40,343 nucleotides of DNA from an uncultured Asticcacaulis sp. (GTDB taxonomy: Bacteria; Pseudomonadota; Alphaproteobacteria; Caulobacterales; Caulobacteraceae): NCBI GenBank assembly GCA_936940865.1, contig CAKZJB010000159.1:1-40343 (forward strand). The letters are read 5' to 3'. Of this stretch, positions 8,660 through 16,758 are shown in pieces. The notes beneath the pieces were generated by a model. It saw only the letters and a list, made by a program, of their open reading frames with translations. It searched no databases and was not told the origin of the DNA. Positions within the stretch are counted from its first letter, which is position 1; every line of letters begins with the position of its first letter. The translations under genes were made by a program, and so were the position numbers.

Positions 8660-11600
8660 TTAGAAGCGCGCCCGCACGGTAATATCGTAGCGCTGATCGC
8701 TGACGTTAAAGTCGTACGGCTCGAACACGCCCGGCACCGGCTCCTGAAGCGTTTTCGACTTCGTGTTGAGAAGGTTGTTCGCGCTGAAGGAAACGGAAAC
8801 CTTGTCGTTCACGCTGTAGTCGAAGCCCATATCCAGGTAACCGGCCGCGGCCGTGTAGGCGGGGACCATGTTGTACACCGGGAACGAATGGGTGCTGTCA
8901 AAGTTGGTGGGGCTGGTGTTGAGGGTGTAGGGGTTGCCGCCGCTCGTCGCATAGGACAGCGGATTGACGTTGGTCGACATCAGCGCCTTGTCGCGCCAGT
9001 TATACGCCAGACGGACATTGACCGCCTTATAGCTGTACAGCAACTGAATGTTGTAGGCCCACTTCGACAACCCTGCGTAGGGGAGCTTGGGGTAGGTCTG
9101 CGGCACCGTGCCGTCCGGGTTGAGGCCCGGCAGGGACCCATTGGCGGGCGGGGGAGTCACCACGCTGTTGGCCTGCTGGGCAGGGTTTCGGCTGTCGATA
9201 TAGGTCACGTTGCCGTCAATGCCAAACCCGCGAAGCCAGCCTGGGAGCGTATCGAAGAAGGTGCGGCCACCGAGCTCAAAGCCCTTGATGGTAGCCGTTT
9301 GCTCCGACGTTTTGTTCTGCAGATAGAGCCACGGAAGATTGAGGGTAGTCGGCGTCCCCGGATCCGGATCCCCTGCCTTGGCCGGAGCCTTAACACCATT
9401 GGGATATTCCAGCGCCGGAATGGGCAGATTGTTCTGGATGAACGAATAGAATATCGGGGCATCCTCAATCTGCTTGCCGAACAGGTCGAGATACAGGAAG
9501 CTGGATGACGTCGGATAGTATTCGAACGAAATATCCTGACTGTTGATCATGGTCGGCTTCATATTCGCGCCCCCGCCCTGAACGGAAACACCTGTGAGAA
9601 CCCCGGGGGCCTGCGGATTTCCGCCAGCAAGCGTTCTGGCCGTAATCGAACCACCCGCGCGGATGTCATTGAGATTCGGCAAAGACGTCGACCTCGACGC
9701 CGCAGCGCGAATGATGAACTTGCTGCTTACGTCGAACTTGATGTTGAATGACGGCAGGATACGCGAGTAGCTGTAGTCCCGGGTCTGCATGCTGTAACCC
9801 GAAGCGAACGCATAGAGCGTCGGGAACGTCACGTTCGCGTTCGGATTAGCACTGAGCTGCTGCTGCGCGTTGAAGTACGCTATGCTGTCCGCCGTGGTTA
9901 GAGCAAAGTTCTGGCCATTCGGCGTGTAGAGCAGACCGTCCCCATGCAGGGTTTCGGCGACATCACGAACGCCGAAATTACCCGAGAATGGCGGAATGAA
10001 GCCGATAGCATCGTGCGCGAACTTGAACTCGATATAGACGGACCGGGTGTCGATGGTGCTGACGGTCTTGTTCAGCCCCTGATCGATATACTTCGTCCAG
10101 TAGTCAGCTGCCGTCCCGTTGGCGATCTGCCCGTTATAGGTCTGGAGCAAATGGTACCAGTCATAACTTTGCAGCAGCGATTGGCTCGGGACGTACATCT
10201 GGGCCGGAATAACGGCCTTGCCGCCAAAGAAGTTCTTGAAGGTGGCGACTTCATAATCCGACGACGGGACGTTTGTGTTCGTCAGATATTGAATATTCCC
10301 AATGCCATAGGTCGGGTCGTTGGGGTGAGCCCCCCACGGATTGGCCAGCCACGATACGCTGAGCGGCGCGTACCAGGTCCCAGCGAAGTCGTCCTTTTCA
10401 GTGCGGTTGGCGGCACGCGCGCCAAAGGTGACGGTGCGCAGGAAGCCATCATCGCTGACGTGGTATTCAACGTCGAAGTGGGTGGCGAGCATCGTCCCCT
10501 TATTATTGGGTTTATGATAGTTCATAGAACTCAGATACGCCGCGCTCTTATCCAGCAGGCCGGCGGTGGAAAGACCGGACAGCTTCGGCAGAGCCCCCGT
10601 CAGGTCGATGTCCATCGAGTCGACCAGCTGGCTGCTCTGGGAAAGGCCAGCGCCAAACTGCTCGCCCTTCATGCTGGACGTGACAGATTGCACACCGCCA
10701 CGCACCGTCATCCGATCACTGGGCCTCCACAGGAAGCTCTGCGAAATGTCCAGTGTGGAGCTTTTGCTGTGCGAAACCCCAGCCCCGCCGCCCGGGTTAA
10801 ACGTGCCATGAGGGCCACACTGCACCAGGACGGGCGCATTCGGCGACCAATCCCACTGAAGCGACGACGCGGGACTGCCAAAGACGCCACCGCAATCAAT
10901 CATATATTGCTGGGGGAACCAGCCGCCGTTCGCCGCCTTGAAACTGTCGCTCGCCGTCGTGTTCGTCCAATCCACCGAATTTCCCGTGGACCCGACCGTA
11001 AGGCTACCCCGACGGAGGCCGCCATTGGCATCATACTCAACCGGAGTGCCGATCTTGGGCATGACGGCGGATGCCGCCGAAGGGCTCGACCCCACCGAAC
11101 CGTTGTTCGACCAGCTGTCGTCGTTATATTGCGAATAGAACACCGTGTTGGTAAACGTCAGATTATCCGACGGCTTCCACTGGATGGCCTGATAGGCGCC
11201 ATAGCGTTGACGGTTACTGACACTGTTGCTCCAGTTGAACGAGCTGGGCACAAAAGCCAGATGATCGGCGCGCGTGGAGGTCGGGGCATATTCGGCGAAC
11301 ATGGCGCCGACAGCCAGGTCACTGCTCTGCTGGTGGAGGCCGCTGTAGGCGAAATCCCACAATACGCCGACTTCACCTATGTTGGTATCGAAACGCTTTG
11401 AGAACAACGCGGAAATGCGAGGCGACCCCTTGGCAACCTGGGTGCCGTAGCTGCCGCCGACCGTGAGGGCAACCTGCGTCGTCTTGAAATCGAAGGGCAG
11501 ACGGGTGCGAAGATCGATCGATGACGCCCCGCCTTCAATGAGGTCAGCGCGCGACGCCTTGTAGACATCGACACCAGCCATCAATTCGGGCGTGACTTCG

Positions 11601-12049
11601 TTCCAGCTGATGGCGCTCGCGCCGTTGGCGCTGAACAGCTGCTGGCCGTTAAGCGTACTCGAATTGAAGGGAAGACCGCGCACGGAGATGCCCGACCCTT
11701 CGATCTGGAACGCCGTGCTGCCTCCATTGGTCCCACCAAAACGGGATATGGTCACACCCGAAACGCGTTGAAGCACTTCGGTGATCGAATTGTCGGGCAG
11801 CTTGCCGGCTTCATCGGCGACGACAGAGTCGACGATCGTGTCCGAATTCTTCTTGATCTCGATGGCGGTCCTCAGCGCCTTGCGGCGCGCCGTGACGATG
11901 AGAACCGAATTGTCGGCCGCCTTGGCGTCCGTCGCGTCGGCGCCTCCCTTGTTCGCCGCCGCGTCCTGGGCCATGGCCGAAACGGCCGTCGCCATGACGA
12001 TTGCAGAAACGCCCGCGCTCAATATGAGCTTGCGTGTGATGTTATTCAT
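8660..12049 (-). CDS. TonB-dependent receptor 1 (Xanthomonas/Caulobacter carbohydrate type)
   Basis: The product is 1129 aa. The start is the ATG at 12049 with AGAGGAA upstream, which begins a signal peptide (MNNITRKLILSAG, cleaved after A-M-A). A TonB-box-like SVLIVTAR follows, then the plug: NSDTIVDSVVADEAGKLPD, EVLQRVSGVTISR and an IEGSGISVRGLP region. The rest is a beta-barrel ending in Phe (VRARF), the usual outer-membrane assembly signal. It belongs to the long receptors that import oligosaccharides. Being first in line before halogenase 1, GH74, GH29 and an esterase, it probably takes up xyloglucan oligosaccharides. It resembles receptor 3 (30578-33625) in the plug, with matching NSDxxVDSxVADxxGKLPD and PELMAGVD blocks, more than it resembles receptor 2. 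Confidence 0.93.
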   Translation of the reverse strand: MNNITRKLILSAGVSAIVMATAVSAMAQDAAANKGGADATDAKAADNSVLIVTARRKALRTAIEIKKNSDTIVDSVVADEAGKLPDNSITEVLQRVSGVTISRFGGTNGGSTAFQIEGSGISVRGLPFNSSTLNGQQLFSANGASAISWNEVTPELMAGVDVYKASRADLIEGGASSIDLRTRLPFDFKTTQVALTVGGSYGTQVAKGSPRISALFSKRFDTNIGEVGVLWDFAYSGLHQQSSDLAVGAMFAEYAPTSTRADHLAFVPSSFNWSNSVSNRQRYGAYQAIQWKPSDNLTFTNTVFYSQYNDDSWSNNGSVGSSPSAASAVMPKIGTPVEYDANGGLRRGSLTVGSTGNSVDWTNTTASDSFKAANGGWFPQQYMIDCGGVFGSPASSLQWDWSPNAPVLVQCGPHGTFNPGGGAGVSHSKSSTLDISQSFLWRPSDRMTVRGGVQSVTSSMKGEQFGAGLSQSSQLVDSMDIDLTGALPKLSGLSTAGLLDKSAAYLSSMNYHKPNNKGTMLATHFDVEYHVSDDGFLRTVTFGARAANRTEKDDFAGTWYAPLSVSWLANPWGAHPNDPTYGIGNIQYLTNTNVPSSDYEVATFKNFFGGKAVIPAQMYVPSQSLLQSYDWYHLLQTYNGQIANGTAADYWTKYIDQGLNKTVSTIDTRSVYIEFKFAHDAIGFIPPFSGNFGVRDVAETLHGDGLLYTPNGQNFALTTADSIAYFNAQQQLSANPNANVTFPTLYAFASGYSMQTRDYSYSRILPSFNIKFDVSSKFIIRAAASRSTSLPNLNDIRAGGSITARTLAGGNPQAPGVLTGVSVQGGGANMKPTMINSQDISFEYYPTSSSFLYLDLFGKQIEDAPIFYSFIQNNLPIPALEYPNGVKAPAKAGDPDPGTPTTLNLPWLYLQNKTSEQTATIKGFELGGRTFFDTLPGWLRGFGIDGNVTYIDSRNPAQQANSVVTPPPANGSLPGLNPDGTVPQTYPKLPYAGLSKWAYNIQLLYSYKAVNVRLAYNWRDKALMSTNVNPLSYATSGGNPYTLNTSPTNFDSTHSFPVYNMVPAYTAAAGYLDMGFDYSVNDKVSVSFSANNLLNTKSKTLQEPVPGVFEPYDFNVSDQRYDITVRARF

Positions 12050-12146
12050 TACTGTTTCCTCTGGTGCCGAAACTGACGCCATCGCCGCTTCGATTTTCTG
12101 CCCCGGCGACACGCGTGCCGCCATTTGTAAGACGATTATGTAAGCG

Positions 12147-12187
12147 TTGAATTTTTGTTCAAGGATAAAATTGAATTTTGCATTCAA
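12147..12187. promoter_or_regulatory. Two tandem dyads upstream of TonB receptor 1
   Basis: TTGAA-N6-TTCAA at 12147-12162 and TTGAAT-N5-ATTCAA at 12171-12187 lie about 100-140 bp before the receptor start, with centres about 24-25 bp apart. The spacing and symmetry suit a dimeric regulator such as an IclR protein, but no binder is known. Confidence 0.4.
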
Positions 12188-12239
12188 AACAGCCGGCTGT
12201 TGCGATGTTGCCACATATGAAAGTCAGTGTCACATGAGC

Positions 12240-12274
12240 AAAAAAAAGCCCCCTTGCGCTGCGGGAGCAAGGGG
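12240..12274 (-). terminator. Rho-independent terminator of the candidate small RNA
   Basis: An 8-bp GC-rich stem (arms 12250-12257 and 12267-12274) with a 9-nt loop is followed on the minus strand by G, C and eight T residues. It lies within the upstream region of receptor 1 with no protein gene ahead of it. Confidence 0.85.
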
Positions 12275-12384
12275 AAAGGCTGGGAGGATAGGATGGTTCG
12301 GGAGAACGAGACCCTCCATTTAGCGCATAAGCTCGCTCGAAACGCGCCGCAGCAGGTCAGGGAACCCTCAGGCCGCAAGCTTAT
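12240..12384 (-). ncRNA. Candidate small RNA (about 145 nt) upstream of TonB receptor 1
   Basis: Read on the minus strand, a sigma-70-like promoter (TTGATT at 12413-12418, 16-nt spacer, TATTGT at 12391-12396) is followed at the expected start point by a structured stretch. The 5' arm ATAAGCTTGC (12375-12384) pairs with GCGAGCTTAT (12327-12336) with one G-U. A second hairpin GTTC-TCCC-GAAC (12296-12307) presents a C-rich loop. A single-stranded CCTCCC (12282-12287) could pair with ribosome-binding sites. The last element is a strong terminator, CCCCTTGC/GCAAGGGG at 12250-12274, with eight T residues at 12240-12247. No gene lies upstream that this terminator could serve. An alternative is that it is an attenuated leader of receptor 1, whose start is about 190 nt further on. 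Confidence 0.5.
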
Positions 12385-12390
12385 TGTCCT

Positions 12391-12418
12391 ACAATACGAC
12401 ATCCCGCGCGCAAATCAA
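12391..12418 (-). promoter_or_regulatory. Predicted sigma-70-type promoter of the candidate small RNA
   Basis: On the minus strand a -35-like TTGATT (12413-12418) and a -10-like TATTGT (12391-12396) are 16 nt apart. The predicted start near 12384 coincides with the first base of the 5' stem. Each hexamer matches the consensus at four of six bases. Confidence 0.4.
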
Positions 12419-12646
12419 ATATAAAATTTGCTTTCTTTCGTGAAATTTTAAAAGGCTTTTCGGGACACCGGTGGCAAAAACGGTGCTGCACAGGCCACGA
12501 CGGTCGCATTTGGTCATTAAGTCTGCGAATTGACTTCATTTTTCATATGATGTTGATTGGCAAAATCCTAAAAATGGACCATTACAGGGGCCGGGCCCCG
12601 GCACCCCGGGAATACGTCCTTTTCATACCTTGGCGCGTGAAGCAGA

Positions 12647-13444
12647 ATGGCGAGACCGAAATCAGACGAGACCGACGACGCGGAAGACGCCGGCCTGAAA
12701 TATCGCGCGCCGGCACTCGAAAAAGGCCTCGACATCGTCGAACTGCTGGCCGCCTCCCCCCGTCCCATGCCGCCCAAGCTGATCTCCGAGAAGCTCGGCA
12801 AGTCGGTCAGCGAGCTTTTCCGCATGGTCCAGGTCCTGGAAAACCGCGGCTACGTCGCCATGGCGGAAAACCAGAGCGGTTATGAGCTGACCAACAAGCT
12901 GTTTTCGCTCGGCATGGCGCGGGGCATCAGCAAGAACCTGCTCGATCATGCCGTCCCGGCCATGCGGGCCCTGAGCGAAGACATCCTTCAGGCCTGCCAC
13001 ATCGTCGTGGCGTCCGACGACCAGGTCGTGGTCGTCGGCCAGATGGACGCGCCGGCCAATCCCAGCTTCCATATCCGCGTCGGCTTCCGCCAGAACATCG
13101 TCGACGCGACGTCAGGCGCCCTCCTCTACGCCTTCCAGAAGCCAAAGGTGCGCGACGCCTGGCGCAATGCTCTGAAGCCGGCCGTTTCCGCCGACGAATG
13201 GCAAAAATTCGAGACCCTGGCGGAAACGGCCCTGGCCAAGGGCTACCTGGTGGCGCAAAGCGCCTACACCGAGAGCATCACCGACATCTCCAGCCCCGTC
13301 TTCAGCGACCGGGGCCTCATCGCCGCCCTGACCATCCCCTATATCAAGAACCGGTTGAGCGTCAGCGTAGAGGAGTGCGCCAAATCCCTGGTCGAGGCGG
13401 CCGGCGCCCTGTCGAAGGCCCTGGGCGCCCCCCCCGAATCGTAA
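12647..13444 (+). CDS. IclR-family transcriptional regulator 1
   Basis: The product is 265 aa. An N-terminal winged helix (about 20-85) includes APALEKGLDIVELLA and the recognition-helix stretch ISEKLGKSVSELFRMVQVLE. The C-terminal effector domain (about 95-260) contains CHIVVASDDQVVVVG, a V-G-F-R-Q segment and the late ITDISSPVFSDRG block typical of IclR proteins. These regulators bind as dimers or tetramers and respond to small organic acids or sugars. It diverges from receptor 1, so it is the natural candidate regulator of that locus. It is closest in design to IclR 3 (38518-39306): both share the APALEKG and S-E-[LI]-F-R motifs. The ribosome-binding site is weak, so the start is not certain. 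Confidence 0.9.
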   Translation: MARPKSDETDDAEDAGLKYRAPALEKGLDIVELLAASPRPMPPKLISEKLGKSVSELFRMVQVLENRGYVAMAENQSGYELTNKLFSLGMARGISKNLLDHAVPAMRALSEDILQACHIVVASDDQVVVVGQMDAPANPSFHIRVGFRQNIVDATSGALLYAFQKPKVRDAWRNALKPAVSADEWQKFETLAETALAKGYLVAQSAYTESITDISSPVFSDRGLIAALTIPYIKNRLSVSVEECAKSLVEAAGALSKALGAPPES

Positions 13445-13456
13445 ATCTCGTCCCGC

Positions 13457-14659
13457 TCAGGCACCGTGGTCTTTTGGCGATATTCGGAAGACAAACGCGA
13501 AGACCGTGCTCCACGGCGCGCTTTCCTCCAGCAGGACGAGGTCTCCGCCATGGGCCAGGGCTATCTGGCGGGCCAGGTTAAGCCCGGTTCCCGTGCCCGT
13601 GGGCTTGGTGGTGACAAAGGCATGGAAGATCTTGTCGCGCAGGCCGTCCGCGATACCGGCCCCGGTATCGCCTATGCATATCCGGACTTCGTCATGGTGG
13701 CGGACGATCGACACGCCTATGCGCCGCGGGCCTTCGGCTGCGGCACAGGCTTCGGCCGCGTTTGTCAGCACGTTGATAAGGGCCTGCGCCATCAGGGCTT
13801 CGTCGAGGTCGAGGCGCGTAATATCGGCGGGCAAGTCCAGGTCGATCGCGACGCCGCGGGCCACCGGGCTCTGCTCGAAGACCCTGATGACGTCGTGGAG
13901 CAAGGCCCCGGGATCGACGGACTCCGGCTCCGGCTCCGGCAGGCGGGCAAGCGACCGGTAGGCCTCGACGAACCGCGCAAGGCCGCCGGCGCGCTGGATG
14001 AGGAAGTCGAGGGCTTCGCGCGCGGCCCCTGCGGCCTCCGAGGTTTCCCCGTCGAGATGCTTGCGCGCGACGCCGGCCAGCGACGCGACGGGCGTCAGTG
14101 AATTCATGATTTCGTGACTGAGAACCCGCAGCAGGTCGCGCAGGGCCGTCGCTTCCGCCACGCGAAGCTCGGACTGCACGTCGGCCAGGCTGACGAGACG
14201 CACGGCCCGTCCGGCCGTCACGACCTCGCTGACGCCTACCGCGTAGGCCCTGTCGTGCAGACGCACGACCTTCCCCGCTCCGGTGTCGTTGCGCTCGATC
14301 GCGTCCGTCAGTTCCACCGGAACATCCGCCGGCCGGTCATCCGTACGGAACAGCGTCCGCGCCGCCCGGTTCAGGGCCCGGACGCAGCGATCCGGACCGT
14401 ACGACAGCAACGGGATGGGCACCTGGTCCAGCGCCGCCGCCAGTGCGGCCCCCTCCGCCGCGGGCACGGACGATACCGGCGGTTCCGGAACGGCATCCGG
14501 GGCTTCCCGCAGCAGCGGCACGGCGCAACCGGCCGCGACCATCAGGCCAAGGATCAGATTGGCCCACAGATGGTGTTCCGCCGCCTCGAAGACCAGCATT
14601 GCGGCTGCGGCAAGGCCGCCGGCCAACGCAAGACGTATCGTGGCCGCCCTAGAGACCAT
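13457..14659 (-). CDS. Membrane-bound sensor histidine kinase (NtrB-like)
   Basis: The product is 400 aa. Residues 8-50 hold two membrane segments with almost no periplasmic loop, so the signal is probably sensed in the membrane or cytoplasm. A PAS-like region follows (about 75-165). The dimerisation domain has the H box LSHEIMNSLTP with His182. The ATPase domain has Asn300 in NVLTNAAEAC, the G1 box DTGAGI (331-336), an F-box-like IFHAFVTTK and the G2 box GTGTGL (355-360). All catalytic motifs are intact. The start overlaps the 3' end of the response-regulator gene by 11 nt, so the two are translationally coupled and form a two-component pair. Given the neighbouring ABC transporter it may respond to envelope stress or an exported compound; this is inference. 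Confidence 0.92.
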   Translation of the reverse strand: MVSRAATIRLALAGGLAAAAMLVFEAAEHHLWANLILGLMVAAGCAVPLLREAPDAVPEPPVSSVPAAEGAALAAALDQVPIPLLSYGPDRCVRALNRAARTLFRTDDRPADVPVELTDAIERNDTGAGKVVRLHDRAYAVGVSEVVTAGRAVRLVSLADVQSELRVAEATALRDLLRVLSHEIMNSLTPVASLAGVARKHLDGETSEAAGAAREALDFLIQRAGGLARFVEAYRSLARLPEPEPESVDPGALLHDVIRVFEQSPVARGVAIDLDLPADITRLDLDEALMAQALINVLTNAAEACAAAEGPRRIGVSIVRHHDEVRICIGDTGAGIADGLRDKIFHAFVTTKPTGTGTGLNLARQIALAHGGDLVLLEESAPWSTVFAFVFRISPKDHGA

Positions 14660-15860
14660 GCCGGGCCATCCGGCGGTAAAGGGTCTGGCGGGTCACGCCA
14701 AGTTCGACCGCCGCCTTCGAGATGCTGAAATTGTGGCGCTTCAGCGCCTCCTGGATGATGAACTTCTCGGTCCGCTCGAGGCTCAGGCCCACGTCAGCAC
14801 TTTCCACGCGGTCGTCGGGCAGGTCGAGGTCGGCCGGCGCAATGGCCGGTCCTTCGGCGGCCACGACCGCGCGCTCCACGACCCGGCGCAGGGCGTGCAG
14901 GTTGTCGCCCCACGCGATCCCCCTGAGGGCGGCGAGGGCATCGGGCTGCAGGGAGCGGGTTGGCAGTCCCTGCTGCAGGGCGAAAACCCGGGCGAAATGG
15001 GCCGCCAGCACCGCGACATCGTCGCCCCGGTCGCGCAGCGGGGGCAAGGCGATCGCGAGCTGGCTCAGGGCATAGATCAGGCTGCGCGAAAGTCCGATGT
15101 CGCCCGAGGGCCGGGTCGTCGTAGCCACCACGCGGTTATTGTGCCGCGCGGCCGACTGGAGCCATGCCGACAGGAGAAGCGCCAGGGCCGGGTCCAGCCT
15201 GTCGATGTCCTCGAGCACCAGGGTCGTGTCCGAAAGCCCCTCCAGGGCATCTATCCTCAGGTCGTTCGCTTCGACGACCTTCAGATGCCCGCGCCCCGAC
15301 TGGCGATGCAGGGCCTGGGCGACCAGGCTCTTGCCTGTTCCGGGCTCGCCTTCCAGAAGGACCGAGGCCGCCAGCGGCGCGTAGCGCGCGACGAGATCCC
15401 TGACCCGGACGATCGCTTCGCACGCGCCGACGATCAGACCGGAGTCGGCGGGCGCCTGGGCCGCGGCGGCGGGCGGCGGGCGGTGGCGAAGGGCATCCTC
15501 GACGGCATCGAGCAGCCGTTCATTGTTCCACGGCTTCATGATGAAATTGTGGGCCCCGGCGCGCAGCGCCTGGACGGCGACCGTAAGTCCGCTGTGGCCC
15601 GTGACCACCACGACGGCCGCATCGGGGTTGTGGCGGCGGATGTCGCGAAGGCAGGCCAGCCCCTCCTCGCCCGACATCTGGGCGCGCGAGAAATTGAGAT
15701 CGAGCAGTATCGCATCGACCCGCTCGGCCGCCAGGATGCTGAACGCTTCAGCGGGATTGGCGGCGCCCAGGAATCCGTACCCGGCCGACTTCAGGAGCAA
15801 CTCGGCGGTCTTCAGGACATTTGGATCGTCGTCGACAAACAGAATCTGGCTGGGGGACAT
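14649..15860 (-). CDS. NtrC-like response regulator with a shortened AAA+ domain lacking the GAFTGA loop
   Basis: The product is 403 aa. The receiver domain (1-120) has Asp10/Asp11, the phospho-acceptor Asp54 in ILLDLNF and Lys109. The central AAA+ domain has Walker A GEPGTGKS (171-178) and a Walker-B-like TLVLEDID (213-220). Only about 35 residues separate them, against roughly 65-70 in NtrC proteins, and the sigma-54-contacting GAFTGA loop is absent. A Fis-type helix-turn-helix closes the protein (KAAVELGVTRQTLYRRM). It probably does not activate sigma-54 RNA polymerase and may act on sigma-70 promoters, as known for GAFTGA-lacking HupR and Rhodobacter NtrC. I chose the ATG at 15860; the upstream in-frame alternative at 15908 is a TTG. 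Its operon partner is the histidine kinase. Confidence 0.88.
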   Translation of the reverse strand: MSPSQILFVDDDPNVLKTAELLLKSAGYGFLGAANPAEAFSILAAERVDAILLDLNFSRAQMSGEEGLACLRDIRRHNPDAAVVVVTGHSGLTVAVQALRAGAHNFIMKPWNNERLLDAVEDALRHRPPPAAAAQAPADSGLIVGACEAIVRVRDLVARYAPLAASVLLEGEPGTGKSLVAQALHRQSGRGHLKVVEANDLRIDALEGLSDTTLVLEDIDRLDPALALLLSAWLQSAARHNNRVVATTTRPSGDIGLSRSLIYALSQLAIALPPLRDRGDDVAVLAAHFARVFALQQGLPTRSLQPDALAALRGIAWGDNLHALRRVVERAVVAAEGPAIAPADLDLPDDRVESADVGLSLERTEKFIIQEALKRHNFSISKAAVELGVTRQTLYRRMARHGL

Positions 15861-15867
15861 GTACGAA

Positions 15868-15885
15868 TTCGGACACTTCGGACAA
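15868..15885. promoter_or_regulatory. Tandem 9-bp direct repeat just upstream of the response-regulator gene
   Basis: TTCGGACAC and TTCGGACAA stand head to tail, 8 nt before the regulator's start codon. A tandem half-site at this place could be an autoregulatory binding site. It is only two units long. Confidence 0.3.
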
Positions 15886-16002
15886 CAGGCCCGTAAAGCT
15901 GTCGCCAAACCGGCAAAAAGTCAAATAAAACCGACGCGTTAGTTTGACGGTCAGGATGAGGTAAACTCGGCGGACGCACAGGGCAGGAAAAGATACAAAA
16001 AG

Positions 16003-16722
16003 ATGTTGATGCCGATCCTCACCGAACACGCCGTTTCCGACGCCGTCGAATCGACCGACGACGCGCTGACACTTGGTCTGGACATTCTGGAATACGTGGG
16101 GGCCGCGCCGGCGCCCATGGGTGTATCCGAGATCGCCCGGCAGGTGAAGGCTCCGCGGATCCAGGTTTTTCGCGCCATCAAGGCCCTCGAAAAGCTCGGC
16201 TATATCGCCGGCGGCGCCGGCCGCGGCGCTTACGTGGCCACGTCCAGACTCTATGAACTGGGGATCAAGGCCCCCTTCATTCAGCGCCTTGTCGACCGGG
16301 CCAGGCCGGTGATGCAGGCCCTGTCCGACGAAGCGCTGCAGTCCTGCAATCTTTCCGTTCCCTTCGGCCGCCACCTTTCGGTCATCCTGCAGACGCCGTC
16401 TCCCGGCGCCTTCTGCATCAATGTCCCGACCGGCTATCGCTATCTCGATCCGGCCTCGGCGCCCGCCGCCGCCTGCCTGGCCATGACCCGCGATCCCGTC
16501 CAGGCCGAGAGCGTCCTGGAAGGCGTCACCGACCTGAGCTGCCCGATATTCGATGGCGACAACGTGGCGGCCGTCCTGACCATCCCCTACGTCCGGACGA
16601 TCGAAAGCCGTCCCATGGATCTTTGCCTGAGGGGGCTTCAGCAGGCCGCCGCGGCCCTTTCCGTCGAACGGACGGGCCCCGCCCCCCGGCTGACGGTCCT
16701 GTACGGTGGACGCGATAGCTGA
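16003..16722 (+). CDS. IclR-family transcriptional regulator 2 (short)
   Basis: The product is 239 aa. A winged helix occupies about residues 18-80 (TLGLDILEYVG, then EIARQVKAPRIQVFRAIKALE). The effector domain is shortened: the stretch that usually precedes the G-Y block is missing, and LEGVTDLSCPIFDGDN connects directly to the terminal helix. It runs divergently from the response regulator (142 nt between starts) and in line with the ABC transporter genes, 36 nt before the ATPase start. It may therefore be co-transcribed with and control that transporter. It is more distant from IclR 1 and 3 than those are from each other. The exact start is uncertain, as a second Met lies two codons on. 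Confidence 0.85.
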   Translation: MLMPILTEHAVSDAVESTDDALTLGLDILEYVGAAPAPMGVSEIARQVKAPRIQVFRAIKALEKLGYIAGGAGRGAYVATSRLYELGIKAPFIQRLVDRARPVMQALSDEALQSCNLSVPFGRHLSVILQTPSPGAFCINVPTGYRYLDPASAPAAACLAMTRDPVQAESVLEGVTDLSCPIFDGDNVAAVLTIPYVRTIESRPMDLCLRGLQQAAAALSVERTGPAPRLTVLYGGRDS

Positions 16723-16758
16723 TATCAGGAACGATACATAAGACACCGTGGCGTCCTC

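Larger units (their letters stand above)
12050..12646. other. 597-bp regulatory region between TonB receptor 1 and IclR regulator 1
   Basis: The two flanking genes diverge. On the receptor side this AT-rich region holds two tandem dyads (12147-12187) and, further upstream, a promoter-hairpins-terminator unit on the minus strand (12240-12418) that looks like a small RNA gene. The part next to the IclR gene (12420-12646) is AT-rich and shows a small TTTC-GT-GAAA dyad at 12436-12445. I see no convincing protein gene here. Confidence 0.6.

Noticed and set aside
12184-12402. A 72-codon open frame on the minus strand overlapping the candidate small RNA
   Set aside because: It has no convincing ribosome-binding site, its composition is unlike a protein, and it runs through the terminator stem and T-run.
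16003-16722. IclR 2 as a frameshifted pseudogene because it is shorter than IclR 1 and 3
   Set aside because: The frame is open from a clear HTH to a normal terminal helix, and the shortening is a clean gap within the effector domain; no remnant is seen in other frames.
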